64,000 bases of DNA from Pikeienuella litoralis (GTDB taxonomy: Bacteria > Pseudomonadota > Alphaproteobacteria > Rhodobacterales > Rhodobacteraceae), in the NCBI RefSeq assembly GCF_037646705.1, contig NZ_JBBHER010000004.1:433217-497216 (forward strand), read 5' to 3'. The notes beneath the pieces are model-generated. The model saw nothing but the letters and a program-made list of their open reading frames with translations, was not told the DNA's origin and ran no database searches. Every line of letters begins with the position of its first letter. Position 1 is the stretch's first letter. Made by a program: the position numbers and the translations under genes. Positions 24,177 through 32,679 of the stretch are shown here, piece by piece.

Positions 24177-25415
24177 ATGGACTTCGACTATTCCCCGCGC
24201 ACCCTGGACATGCTGGAGAGACTCCGCTCCTTCATGGACGCGCATGTCTATCCGCGGATTCACGCCTATGATCAGGAGATCGCCGCCGGGCGGTTTCCGG
24301 TGTCGTTCATGGAGGATCTCAAGGCGCTGGCGCGCGAGGAAGGGTTGTGGAACCTGTTCCTCCCCGCCCTGCGCGACGACGAGCCCGGCACGCGGCTGAC
24401 CAATCTGGAATACGCGCCGCTGGCCGAAGTCATGGGGCGGGTCTCCTGGGCCAGCGAGGTCTTCAACTGCAGCGCGCCCGACACCGGGAACATGGAGCTT
24501 TTGCACATGTTCGCGACGCCGCATCAGCGCGAGAGCTGGCTGGCGCCGCTGATGCGGGGCGAGATCCGCTCCGCCTTCGCCATGACCGAACCCGATGTGG
24601 CCTCGTCCGACGCCACCAACATCACCACCTCGATCCGCCGGGACGGCGACAGCTATGTGATCAACGGGCGCAAATGGTTCATCACCAATGGAACCCACCC
24701 CAAATGCGCGTTCTTCATCGTGATGGGCAAGACCGACCCGGACGCCGCCCCGCGCACGCAGCAAAGCATGGTGATCGTCCCGAGGGAGACGCCGGGCGTC
24801 GAGATCGTGCGGAGCCCGACGATCCTGAACATGCATGACCCCGAGGGGCATGCGGAAATCGTCTTCAGGGATGTGCGGGTGCCGGCGGAGAACCTGCTCG
24901 GCGAGGAGGGAAGCGGGTTCGCGCTGGCGCAGGCGCGGCTTGGGCCGGGCCGCATTCACCATTGCATGCGCTCGGTCGGCGCGGCGGAGCTGGCGCTCGA
25001 GCTGATGACCGAGCGGGCGCAGGAGCGAAAGACCTTCGGCAAATACATCTCGCAGCACGGCGTCATTCAGGACTGGATCGCCCGCTCGCGCATCGAGATC
25101 GATCAGGCGCGGCTCCTGGTCCTGAAAACCGCGTGGATGATCGACACCGTCGGCGCCAAGGCGGCCCGGAAGGAAATCTCGATGATCAAGGTGGTGGCGC
25201 CGAACCTCCATACGCGGATCACCGACCGGGCCATGCAGGTGTTCGGCGCCATGGGGCTGACGCCCGACACGCCGCTGGCCGACAGCTACACCTGGGGCCG
25301 GGCCCTGCGCTTCGCGGACGGCCCCGACGAGGTGCATATCCAGTCGATCGCCAAGCTCGAGCTCAGGCGGAGCAACAACCGGATGTCGGAGATCTTCCTG
25401 GCCCGGCGACGCTGA
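24177..25415 (+). CDS. Acyl-CoA dehydrogenase
   Basis: This 412-residue flavoenzyme oxidises acyl-CoA to enoyl-CoA. Flavin-binding segments are FAMTEPDVASSDATNI and WFITNGTHPKC; the C-terminal dimer segment is RAMQVFGAMGLTPDTPLAD. It resembles the ACAD10/11-type group (about 410 residues). The catalytic base is not obvious by eye. The ATG at 24177 (MDFDYSPRTLD) has AAGGAAA 7 bp upstream. It is a single gene between divergent and convergent neighbours. The chain length is not known. Confidence 0.92.
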   Translation: MDFDYSPRTLDMLERLRSFMDAHVYPRIHAYDQEIAAGRFPVSFMEDLKALAREEGLWNLFLPALRDDEPGTRLTNLEYAPLAEVMGRVSWASEVFNCSAPDTGNMELLHMFATPHQRESWLAPLMRGEIRSAFAMTEPDVASSDATNITTSIRRDGDSYVINGRKWFITNGTHPKCAFFIVMGKTDPDAAPRTQQSMVIVPRETPGVEIVRSPTILNMHDPEGHAEIVFRDVRVPAENLLGEEGSGFALAQARLGPGRIHHCMRSVGAAELALELMTERAQERKTFGKYISQHGVIQDWIARSRIEIDQARLLVLKTAWMIDTVGAKAARKEISMIKVVAPNLHTRITDRAMQVFGAMGLTPDTPLADSYTWGRALRFADGPDEVHIQSIAKLELRRSNNRMSEIFLARRR

Positions 25416-25487
25416 AAACGCGCGCGCGGCGCCCGGCTTCAGCCCCGGTTCGCCGCGCGGCCGCCGCCCTTCAGCCCGGCGCTCCGC

Positions 25488-25874
25488 TCAGCCGTCGACC
25501 TCGATGTCGCGCGGCTCGTCCCCCTCCAGGGTGATCCGCGACGGCAGGATGCGGAGGATCGAGCGGTCGACCGGGCGCACCCCCTCGACGCGGATCTTCC
25601 TGCGCATCTTGAAATCCTTGCCCTTGTCGTTGAACCCGGCCTTCTGCAGCGTGAACTTGTCGCCGATATCGACCGCCCAGTCCTCGCCGCCGACGCGCAC
25701 CCGGATCTCCCAATGCGGAAATCCGTCCATCTCCTTCGAGATCCAGCCGTCGAGCACGATCGGATTCTCGGTGTCCCACGCCATGTAGCCGTGATGCGCG
25801 GCGGCGCGCCCGGCGAGCGCGGCGGCGCCCAGAAATCCCAGGCCTCCAAGAAAGGCGCGGCGATCTACCATCAT
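25488..25874 (-). CDS. DUF6152 family exported protein
   Basis: This 128-residue protein has a Tat-like signal (DRRAFLGGLGFLGAAALAG, near residues 4-22). The mature part starts AHHGYMAWD, matching the DUF6152 pattern HHG.....P. The rest is a small beta-rich domain. Its role is unknown. The next gene upstream on the same strand encodes a four-helix membrane protein 24 bp away, and the two families seem to occur together. Start ATG 25874 is next to a second ATG. Confidence 0.8.
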   Translation of the reverse strand: MMVDRRAFLGGLGFLGAAALAGRAAAHHGYMAWDTENPIVLDGWISKEMDGFPHWEIRVRVGGEDWAVDIGDKFTLQKAGFNDKGKDFKMRRKIRVEGVRPVDRSILRILPSRITLEGDEPRDIEVDG

Positions 25875-25898
25875 CTCATGTCTCCGGCTTCGTCATCT

Positions 25899-26387
25899 TC
25901 AGTTCGGGAAATTCGGAAAATAGGCGATCATCCGCCCCGCCGCCAGCGCCCCGAGCCAGCAGCAGAGCGACGCGGCCCCGTGAAACGCCGCCTGCCGGCG
26001 CGTCATCCGCTCAAGCCAGAGCCCGGCGCGAAGATGCAGGATGAGCGCGAGGGAGGCGCCGGCCGCGACCAGGCCCATCTTCCAGTAAAACAGCGACGCA
26101 TTCAGATAATGCCCGGCGCGGACGGAGAAAAGGACCATCCCGGCCAGCACCGCGATGACGAGCCCCGCCGCCGCGATCGGCGTCAGGATTCGCGTCAGCG
26201 CGCCCTGCTCGACACTCCGCCAGAACCCGATCAGCCTGAGATCCATCGGCAGGATCGCGCCGACCAGGAGCGTGAAGCCAAGCACATGCGCGGTGTTCGC
26301 CGCCGCATAGCCAAGCTGCGAGAATTTCAGCGCCCTCACGACATCCGCCCCCTCGACGGCGGCGGCGAAACTGGCGAGCATGTCCAT
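25899..26387 (-). CDS. Four-helix membrane protein (DUF6644/DUF2214-like)
   Basis: This 162-residue protein has four predicted TM segments. N-terminal motif ALKFSQLGYAAANTAHVLGF is followed by LLVGAILPMDLRLIGFWRS, which is characteristic of the DUF6644 and DUF2214 families and retains conserved His. I set the start at ATG 26387 (MDMLASFAAAVEGADV); upstream residues are low-complexity and outside the domain. It is co-transcribed with the DUF6152 gene. Haem binding through the helix His residues is a guess. Confidence 0.75.
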   Translation of the reverse strand: MDMLASFAAAVEGADVVRALKFSQLGYAAANTAHVLGFTLLVGAILPMDLRLIGFWRSVEQGALTRILTPIAAAGLVIAVLAGMVLFSVRAGHYLNASLFYWKMGLVAAGASLALILHLRAGLWLERMTRRQAAFHGAASLCCWLGALAAGRMIAYFPNFPN

Positions 26388-26517
26388 CGGCGGTTCCCTG
26401 ATCCTGACCGCGGCAGTGATAGCGCCGGCGCCGCCGCGCCGCCAGCGCCATCCGCCCAAACCGCTTGAGCCGGGGCGCGTCCCGCGTTACCTCGCGCCGG
26501 GAAGAGGAGCCACGCCC

Positions 26518-26742
26518 ATGACCGCCGCGATCATTCTCATCGGCCTCGGCCTCGCGCTCGCCGTCCTCGGGCTCGCGGGGATCGTCTGGTGCATCCGCCT
26601 CGCGCGGCGGGTTCAGACCGGAAAAGTCCCCGAGGACCAGCTTCGGAGCGCCTTCATTCGCCTCTCCACCGTCAACATGGCCTCGATCGGCGGGGCGATG
26701 ATCGGGCTGGCGATGCTGCTGGTCGGATTCCTGATCCGCTAG
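26518..26742 (+). CDS. Small two-helix membrane protein
   Basis: This 74-residue protein has two hydrophobic helices (residues 3-26 and 53-73) and a charged middle (RLARRVQTGKVPEDQLRSAF). AGAGGAG stands 7 bp before the ATG at 26518. No family name is recognised with confidence. It lies divergent from the DUF6644-like gene and 84 bp ahead of the tungstate operon. Confidence 0.7.
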   Translation: MTAAIILIGLGLALAVLGLAGIVWCIRLARRVQTGKVPEDQLRSAFIRLSTVNMASIGGAMIGLAMLLVGFLIR

Positions 26743-26826
26743 GGCGCGCCGTCTGGCCCGCATGGCGAACTGGATTTTATGTCGTTATCATGCATTCTGT
26801 CCGTCTGATCCGGAGAGAATGCGAAA
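26743..26826 (+). promoter_or_regulatory. Promoter region of the tup operon
   Basis: This 84-bp gap is AT-rich around 26772-26795 compared with its neighbours, as expected of a promoter. It includes CGTTAT (26783-26788), half of a ModE-type molybdate/tungstate box, and the short palindrome ATGCAT. The second half-site is not complete. Assignment as a ModE site is weak. Confidence 0.3.
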
Positions 26827-27534
26827 TTGCAGGGTTTTGCGACCATATTCGTCGACGCGATCGGCCTGATCCTCGCGGGGGATCCCGATCTGATCGAGAT
26901 CATCGCGCTGTCGCTCCGGGTCACGCTGGCGGCGGTCGCGCTCTCCTGTCTGATCGGTCTGCCGCTCGGCGCCGCCGTCGGCGCGTTCCGCTTCCCCGGC
27001 AGAGCGGCGGCGGCCGTGGTCCTGAACGCGCTGATGGGTCTGCCGCCGGTCGTCGTCGGGCTTTTCGTCTATCTGTCGCTGTCGGCCTCGGGGCCGCTCG
27101 GGGCGCTCGGCCTGCTCTACACGCCGACGGCGATGATCATCGCGCAGACGATTCTGGTGACGCCGATCGTCGCGGCGCTGACCCGGCAGGTGATCGAGGA
27201 TCTGAACCATGAATATCGGGAGCAGTTCGCCTCGCTCGGCGTCTCCCCTTTCGACCGCGCGGCGGCGCTGCTCTGGGACGCGCGCCTGAGCCTTCTGACG
27301 GTGGCGCTCGCCGGGTTCGGCCGCGCGGTGGCCGAGGTCGGCGCGGTGATCATCGTCGGCGGCAACATCAACCATGTGACCCGGGTGATGACCACGACGA
27401 TCGCGCTCGAGACCTCCAGGGGCAATCTGGAGCTGGCGCTGGCGCTCGGCGTGATCCTTCTCATGCTGGCGCTGATCGTCAACGCGGCGGTGATGGCGCT
27501 TCGCGCCCCGGCGGGGGGCGCGGCCCATGCGTGA
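26827..27534 (+). CDS. tupB: Tungstate ABC transporter permease
   Basis: This 235-residue inner-membrane permease has about six helices and an EAA-like loop in EYREQFASLGVSPFDRAAALLWD (residues 132-154). The start codon is TTG at 26827, behind GGAGAG about 9 bp upstream; no ATG in this region suits. The gene overlaps tupC by 8 bp. Family assignment is by operon and by similarity to TupB/WtpB-like permeases. Confidence 0.85.
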   Translation: MQGFATIFVDAIGLILAGDPDLIEIIALSLRVTLAAVALSCLIGLPLGAAVGAFRFPGRAAAAVVLNALMGLPPVVVGLFVYLSLSASGPLGALGLLYTPTAMIIAQTILVTPIVAALTRQVIEDLNHEYREQFASLGVSPFDRAAALLWDARLSLLTVALAGFGRAVAEVGAVIIVGGNINHVTRVMTTTIALETSRGNLELALALGVILLMLALIVNAAVMALRAPAGGAAHA

Positions 27535-28333
27535 GCCCGCCCCCGCCCCCGCCCCCGACGAAGACGCCATCGTCTCCGACGTCTTCGCGCCGCCGGTGAT
27601 GGAGGCGCGCGGCCTCAGCTTCGCGGCCGGGGGCGCGCGGCTGGTCGACGGCGTCGACCTGACCATCCGCCCCGGGCGGCGGCTGGCGGTGATGGGCCCG
27701 AACGGCGCGGGGAAGAGCCTGCTTCTGCGGTTGCTGCACGGGCTCATCGCCCCTTCGGCGGGCGCGGTGCTCTGGCGCGGCCGCCCGCTCGACGCCGCGG
27801 CGCGGCGGGCGCAGGGGATGGTGTTCCAGCGCCCGGTGATGCTGCGCCGCTCGGTGCTCGGCAATCTCAGATTCGCGCTCGCGGTCCGGGGCGTCGGCGG
27901 CGCGGAGCGGGCCCGGCGCGCGGACGAGGCGCTGGAGCGCGCCCGCCTCACCCATCTCGCGCGGCGGCCCGCCCGGGTGCTCTCGGGCGGCGAGCAGCAG
28001 CGCCTCGCGCTCGCGCGCGCCATCGCCTGCGAGCCGGAGCTGCTTTTCCTCGACGAGCCGACCGCCAGCCTCGACCCGCACTCGACGCAGGCGATCGAGG
28101 CGCTGATCGACGAGGCGCGCCGGCGCGGCGCGACCATCGTCATCGTGACGCACGATATCGGCCAGGCCCGGCGCCTCGCCGACGATGTGGCGTTCCTGCA
28201 TGGCGGGCGGCTGGCCGAATCCGGCCTCGCCTCCCGCGTCCTGAGCGCGCCGAGCTCGGACGCCGCGCGCGCCTGGCTCGAAGGCCGCCTCTATCTCGGC
28301 CCCGCGCCGACCCTCCAGGGAGAACTTTCATGA
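27527..28333 (+). CDS. tupC: Tungstate ABC transporter ATP-binding protein
   Basis: This 268-residue ATPase has Walker A GPNGAGKS (57-64), Q-loop Gln101, signature LSGGEQQR (152-159), Walker B LLFLDEP (172-178) and switch His209. The first 22 residues are Pro/Ala/Asp-rich and extend beyond the usual ABC fold. It overlaps tupB by 8 bp and tupA by an ATGA, indicating translational coupling. Confidence 0.9.
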   Translation: MREPAPAPAPDEDAIVSDVFAPPVMEARGLSFAAGGARLVDGVDLTIRPGRRLAVMGPNGAGKSLLLRLLHGLIAPSAGAVLWRGRPLDAAARRAQGMVFQRPVMLRRSVLGNLRFALAVRGVGGAERARRADEALERARLTHLARRPARVLSGGEQQRLALARAIACEPELLFLDEPTASLDPHSTQAIEALIDEARRRGATIVIVTHDIGQARRLADDVAFLHGGRLAESGLASRVLSAPSSDAARAWLEGRLYLGPAPTLQGELS

Positions 28334-29163
28334 TCCGCCGCCATTTTCTCGGGCTCGCCATCGCCGCCCTCGCCGCCGCCGGAATCGGCGCCCCCGCGTC
28401 GGCCGCGGCCGACGCCCCCTTCATCGTGGTCCAGTCCACCACCTCGACCCAGAATTCCGGGCTGTTCGACCATATCCTGCCGACCTTCACCGAAAAGACC
28501 GGGATCGAGGTCCGGGTCGTCGCGGTCGGCACCGGACAGGCGATCAAGAACGCGGTCAACGGCGACGGCGACGTGCTTTTCGTTCATGCGAAGCCGGCGG
28601 AGGAGAAATTCGTCGCGGATGGCCACGGCGTGGCGCGGTTCGACGTCATGTATAACGACTTCGTCATCGTCGGGCCGCCCGCCGACCCCGCCGGGGTCGC
28701 GGGGCTGAGGGACGCCGTCGCCGCGCTGACGAAGATCGCGGAGGCGAAGGCGCCCTTCGTCTCGCGCGGCGACGACAGCGGCACCAACAAGGCCGAGCTT
28801 CGGCTCTGGAAAGCGGCGGGCGTCGATGTCGCCGCGGCCTCGGGCGGCTGGTACCGCGAGGCCGGCTCCGGCATGGGCGCGACGCTCAACACCGGGCTCG
28901 GCATGGGCGCCTATGTGCTGACCGACCGCGCCACCTGGATCTCGTTCGGCGCGAAAGGCGATCATGAGATCGCCGTCGAAGGCGACCCGAGGCTCTTCAA
29001 TCAATACGGGATCATCCTGGTCAGCCCGGAAAGGCATCCGAACGTGAAGGCCGATCTCGGCCAGCGGTTCGTCGATTGGGTGATCTCCGCCGAGGGGCAG
29101 GCCGCCATCGCCGCCTACACGGTCGACGGCCAGCGGCTCTTTTTTCCCAACGCGGCGAAGTGA
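28330..29163 (+). CDS. tupA: Tungstate-binding periplasmic protein
   Basis: This 277-residue protein has a signal peptide ending near ASAAADA. The oxyanion-binding start VVQSTTSTQNSGLFDHILPTF is the TupA hallmark; the TTST segment binds tungstate. Later motifs RGDDSGTNKAELRLWK and GSGMGATLNTG complete the pocket. The order here is B-C-A, with the binding protein last. It feeds tungstate to W- or Mo-dependent enzymes. It ends 5 bp before the convergent regulator gene. Confidence 0.93.
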   Translation: MIRRHFLGLAIAALAAAGIGAPASAAADAPFIVVQSTTSTQNSGLFDHILPTFTEKTGIEVRVVAVGTGQAIKNAVNGDGDVLFVHAKPAEEKFVADGHGVARFDVMYNDFVIVGPPADPAGVAGLRDAVAALTKIAEAKAPFVSRGDDSGTNKAELRLWKAAGVDVAAASGGWYREAGSGMGATLNTGLGMGAYVLTDRATWISFGAKGDHEIAVEGDPRLFNQYGIILVSPERHPNVKADLGQRFVDWVISAEGQAAIAAYTVDGQRLFFPNAAK

Positions 29164-29167
29164 GCGC

Positions 29168-30043
29168 TCAGGGCGAGAGCCAGCGCACCTCGCCCAGCGC
29201 GCCGATGTCATAGCCGCCGAGCGCCGCCGCCTTCTCGCCGAAGGCGGCGGTCGCCGTGAACGCGAACAGAATCTGCGCCGGCTCGGTGAAATAGAACCGG
29301 CGATCGAGGAGGAGATCGAACCGCTCCTCGACCAGCGGCCTGAACGCCAGCCGGAACTGGCGCGCCATCGCCGCGAGGCCGAGCGCGGCGTCCGCCTCGC
29401 CCGCCGCCACCGCCGCCGCCACCTCGGTTTCGGTCCGGGCGGGCATGGACGTGACGCTGAAATCGGCGGAGGTCAGCCCCTCCGCCGCGGCCAGCCGCGC
29501 GAAGAGCGCGCCGGAGCCCGCGCCCGCCTGCCGGGCGACCAGCCGCCGGCCGCGAAGATCGGAGAGCCCGGCCGCCGCCGCCGCCCCCTCCCCGAGGATG
29601 AGCCCCTGCGAGCGGGCCGCCCACGCGATCAGCACGCACTGCTTCAGCCCGCGCTCCCTGAGCGTCTCGACGTTCCAGCCGCCCGCATCGGGAATGTGGA
29701 CCCCCGCGACCCCGGCCGCGCCCGCCGCGAACCGGTCGAGCCCGTCCATGCTGCCGTCGAAGAGCGTCGCCAGACCGCAGCCGCTTTCGCGCACCGCCCA
29801 TTCCAGCAGCGGATCATGCGAGCCGGCCAGCAGCGCCGGGCTGACCGGCGCGGCCTGCGCCGCCTCGCCCTCGATCCAGGCGGCGATCTCCGCGCGCGGG
29901 AACAGCAGCTTGCCGGTGATGCGCCGGTGCGGAATCTCCTCCGCCGCGACCAGATCGTAGACCTTCCGCTCCTTCACGCGGAGAAGCTCCGCGACCTCTT
30001 TCGTGGTCAGGAATCGCGGGGATGCGGGAGCGTCTGTCGTCAC
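29168..30043 (-). CDS. HTH plus substrate-binding-domain regulator, tup-linked
   Basis: This 291-residue protein has an excisionase/MerR-type HTH at residues 11-60 (FLTTKEVAELLRVKERKVYDLV, then PHRRITGKLLFPRAEIAAWI) joined to a periplasmic-binding-protein-like ligand domain (about 80-290). Such ModE-like one-component regulators sense molybdate or tungstate. The start is set at GTG 30043 because the longer frame opens at TTG and adds only unstructured residues. It is convergent to tupA. Sensing of oxyanion is inferred from the neighbours. Confidence 0.8.
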   Translation of the reverse strand: MTTDAPASPRFLTTKEVAELLRVKERKVYDLVAAEEIPHRRITGKLLFPRAEIAAWIEGEAAQAAPVSPALLAGSHDPLLEWAVRESGCGLATLFDGSMDGLDRFAAGAAGVAGVHIPDAGGWNVETLRERGLKQCVLIAWAARSQGLILGEGAAAAAGLSDLRGRRLVARQAGAGSGALFARLAAAEGLTSADFSVTSMPARTETEVAAAVAAGEADAALGLAAMARQFRLAFRPLVEERFDLLLDRRFYFTEPAQILFAFTATAAFGEKAAALGGYDIGALGEVRWLSP

Positions 30044-30225
30044 GGCCTTGGCCCTCGTTGGCGGGGCCGGCAGGATGAGGCCAAACCGGCGGCTGTTCAA
30101 CCGGCGTGGGCGCGGCGCGGCCCGCGGCCCAGGATTGCGCCGGATCGCGGATCGCCGATACTCTGCCGGCCACGCGCCCCGCGCCGGAAGGCCGGGGAGT
30201 TCGGTTCAATCGAGGAGGCCTCACC

Positions 30226-30435
30226 ATGGCTGACGACGCGTTCAACATGTCGATGCGCAAATTCCTGAAGCGGGTGGGCGTCACCTCGCAGCAGGAGATC
30301 GAGAAATCCGTCCGCGCCGCGCGCGAGGCGGGCAAGCTTTCGGGCGGCGCGGTCAAGGCGAAGATGGTGCTCACCATCGAGGCCGCCGGGCTCACCCACG
30401 TCGTCGAAGGCGAGATCGACGTCTCCGACGCGTAG
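30226..30435 (+). CDS. DUF6494 family protein
   Basis: This 69-residue acidic/basic protein has the DUF6494 pattern: DAFNMSMRKFLKRVGVTSQ, then EIEKSVRAAREAGKL and a C-terminal HVVEGEIDVSDA. It has no membrane segment. GAGGAGG lies 7 bp before the ATG. Function is unknown. It is convergent with the ycnI-like gene, with a shared hairpin between. Confidence 0.85.
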   Translation: MADDAFNMSMRKFLKRVGVTSQQEIEKSVRAAREAGKLSGGAVKAKMVLTIEAAGLTHVVEGEIDVSDA

Positions 30436-30440
30436 GCGGG

Positions 30441-30463
30441 CGCGGCCCCCGCTCAGGGCCGCG
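30441..30463. terminator. Bidirectional hairpin between convergent genes
   Basis: A perfect 8-bp stem (30441-30448 with 30456-30463) closes a 7-base loop in the 33-bp gap between the DUF6494 and YcnI stops. It lacks a U-run on either strand, so termination strength is uncertain. Confidence 0.5.
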
Positions 30464-30468
30464 CGGCG

Positions 30469-30993
30469 TCAATGATGGCCATGACCCGGCGCGGTGACCT
30501 TCAGCCCCGCCGCCGGGGCGTCCAGATCATGCGCGTTCTGGCCTTCGGCGGGGATCTCCACCCAGCGCCGGGCCGCGGTCGCGCATTCCTGAACGACGGG
30601 GAAATAGACCGTCGAGCCGGCCGGAAACGCGTCGGTCAGCGCGCCGCGAAACGAAAAGGTGTCGAAATAGGCGTCCGGCAATTCGCCGGTCCAGATCAGC
30701 TCCTTCACCCCTTCGCTCACCGTGGCGCCGTGGTGCTCGTAGCTCTTCTCGAAAGCGCCGGTGACGATCTCCAGATCCCAGCCCGGCTTCGGCGTCGGCT
30801 TGACCGCGATCACCCCTTCGGGGATCTGCACGCGGAGCTTCAGCGTCGACTCCCCGTCGCACCCGTGCCCGACGCCCAGCGCGCCGACGAAAGTCGCCCC
30901 CTGCGGCGCCTCGGACGGCGTGATGTTCACATGCGCGCTCGCCGCCGGGGCGAGAAGCGCAAGCGCGGCGAAAGCGGTCGGCACGGTCTTCAT
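30469..30993 (-). CDS. YcnI-type copper-binding domain protein (DUF1775)
   Basis: This 174-residue exported protein has a signal peptide ending ASA, leaving an N-terminal His21 (HVNITPSEAPQGA), as in YcnI where the mature amino-terminal His binds Cu(II). The DUF1775 domain follows with WDLEIVTGAF and the ELIWTGELPDAYF segment. ATG 30993 has AGGAG 7 bp upstream. Usual partners copC, copD or PCuAC genes are absent here; it stands alone. The C-terminus ends GHGHH and may bind more metal. Confidence 0.88.
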   Translation of the reverse strand: MKTVPTAFAALALLAPAASAHVNITPSEAPQGATFVGALGVGHGCDGESTLKLRVQIPEGVIAVKPTPKPGWDLEIVTGAFEKSYEHHGATVSEGVKELIWTGELPDAYFDTFSFRGALTDAFPAGSTVYFPVVQECATAARRWVEIPAEGQNAHDLDAPAAGLKVTAPGHGHH

Positions 30994-31158
30994 GTCAGTC
31001 TCCTGCAGCGGATGATCGGGAGCGCGCCCCGGATGCGCGGGCGCCCATGACGCGCCCTCGCGAGGCCGCGTCATGCGCATTGGACGCGGCCCCCGCAAGA
31101 GAGTTCCCCAAAAATCCGGTGAGGCGCGCCGCCTGACCGGCGCCGCAGGCGCGCCCGA

Positions 31159-32679
31159 TCAGAACTCCTGATCGTAGGCGCCGACCTCCGGCTGACGGCG
31201 GATCACCCGGTCGAGATCGGCGAAGATCTCGCGAAGCCGCGCCTCGCTCTCCCCGCTTTCGCAGACCACGACCAGATTGGGCGTGTTGGACGACGCCCGA
31301 ACCAGCGCCCAGTCGCCGCCTTCGAGCTGCAGCCGCGCGCCGTTCACCGTCAGCACGTCGTCGATCGCGCGCCCGCCAAGCGTTCCGCCCTCGGCCGCCA
31401 GCGCGGCGAGATCGGCGCCGATCCGGCCCAGGACCTCGTATTTGACCTCATCCGCGCAATGCGGCGACAGCGTCGGCATCGAATAGGTGAGCGGAAGCGA
31501 GGCGACGAGATCGGAGAGTTTTTCGCCGGCGTGGCGGTCCATCAGCCGGCAGACCTCCACCGCCACCCGCATCCCGCAATCATAGCCGCGGCCGAGCGGC
31601 GGCGCGAGGAAGTAGTGCCCGGATTTTTCGAACCCCGCCAGCGCGCCGGTCTCGGCGACGCGGGCCTTCATGTGGCTGTGTCCGGTCTTCCAGTATTCGG
31701 TGACGGCGCCGGCGGCGGTCAGGACCGGGTCGGTCATGTAGATGCCGGTCGATTTCACATCGACGACGAATTTCGCGGGCGCGTGGGCCTGCGCCCAGTC
31801 GCGCGCGAGCAGAACGCCCATCTTGTCGGCGAAAATCTCGCGGCCCATGTCGTCGACCACGCCGCAGCGGTCTCCGTCCCCGTCGAAGCCGAGCGCGAAA
31901 TCGGCCCCCGATTCCTTCACCGCGCGCGACATGTCGTGGAGCATCTCCATCGCCTCGGGGTTCGGGTTGTAGTTCGGAAACGTGTAGTCGAGCTCGGTGT
32001 GAAGCGGGATCACCTCGACGCCGATCCGCTCCAGCACCTGCGGCGCGAAGGCCGCGGCGGTGCCGTTGCCGCAGGCGCAGACCACCCTCAGCGGCCGCGA
32101 GATCCGGATATCGCCGGTCAGGTCGTCCAGATAGGCCGCCTCGACGCCGCGCTCGCGGATCACCCGCCCGCCCGGCCGCTCGACCCCCTCGCCCTTGAGC
32201 ACGATGTCGCGAAGCCGCGCCATCTCCTCGGGGCCATGGGTGAGCGGCGGCTTCAGGCCCATCTTCACCCCGGTCCAGCCGTTGGGGTTGTGCGAGGCCG
32301 TCACCATCGCCACCGGCCCGATCGAGAGATGGGCGCGCGCGAAATACGCGGTCGGCGTCAGCCCGGGGCCGATATCGTGAACCACCGCCCCCGCCCGGAC
32401 CAGGCCGAGGATCAGCGCGGTCTTCACCGCCGCCGAGTAATCGCGGTAGTCCTGCCCGACGACGATGTCCCGTCCGGCGCCCGCTTCGGCCATCTGCGTG
32501 CCGAGGCCGAGGCCCAGCGCCTCCACCCCCGCGAGGTTGATCTCCTCGGGGAAGCGCCAGCGCGCGTCATATTCGCGAAAGCCTTTCGGCTGGACCAGCG
32601 TCTCTGACAGGAACTCCCAGGTGTTCGGAACAAGATCTGCGCGCGGGCGGGGGTCAGTTCCGATCATAGATGTCCTCAT
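31159..32679 (-). CDS. manB: Phosphomannomutase/phosphoglucomutase
   Basis: This 506-residue alpha-D-phosphohexomutase converts mannose-6-P to mannose-1-P (and probably glucose phosphates). Phosphoserine Ser129 is in VTASHNP, magnesium loop DGDGDR is at 266-271, and the phosphate loop is RASSNTPN near the end. It overlaps the upstream manC by 26 bp, so an internal start (ATG 32667) is an alternative. With manC it forms the GDP-mannose branch of exopolysaccharide synthesis, divergent from algD. Confidence 0.92.
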   Translation of the reverse strand: MRTSMIGTDPRPRADLVPNTWEFLSETLVQPKGFREYDARWRFPEEINLAGVEALGLGLGTQMAEAGAGRDIVVGQDYRDYSAAVKTALILGLVRAGAVVHDIGPGLTPTAYFARAHLSIGPVAMVTASHNPNGWTGVKMGLKPPLTHGPEEMARLRDIVLKGEGVERPGGRVIRERGVEAAYLDDLTGDIRISRPLRVVCACGNGTAAAFAPQVLERIGVEVIPLHTELDYTFPNYNPNPEAMEMLHDMSRAVKESGADFALGFDGDGDRCGVVDDMGREIFADKMGVLLARDWAQAHAPAKFVVDVKSTGIYMTDPVLTAAGAVTEYWKTGHSHMKARVAETGALAGFEKSGHYFLAPPLGRGYDCGMRVAVEVCRLMDRHAGEKLSDLVASLPLTYSMPTLSPHCADEVKYEVLGRIGADLAALAAEGGTLGGRAIDDVLTVNGARLQLEGGDWALVRASSNTPNLVVVCESGESEARLREIFADLDRVIRRQPEVGAYDQEF

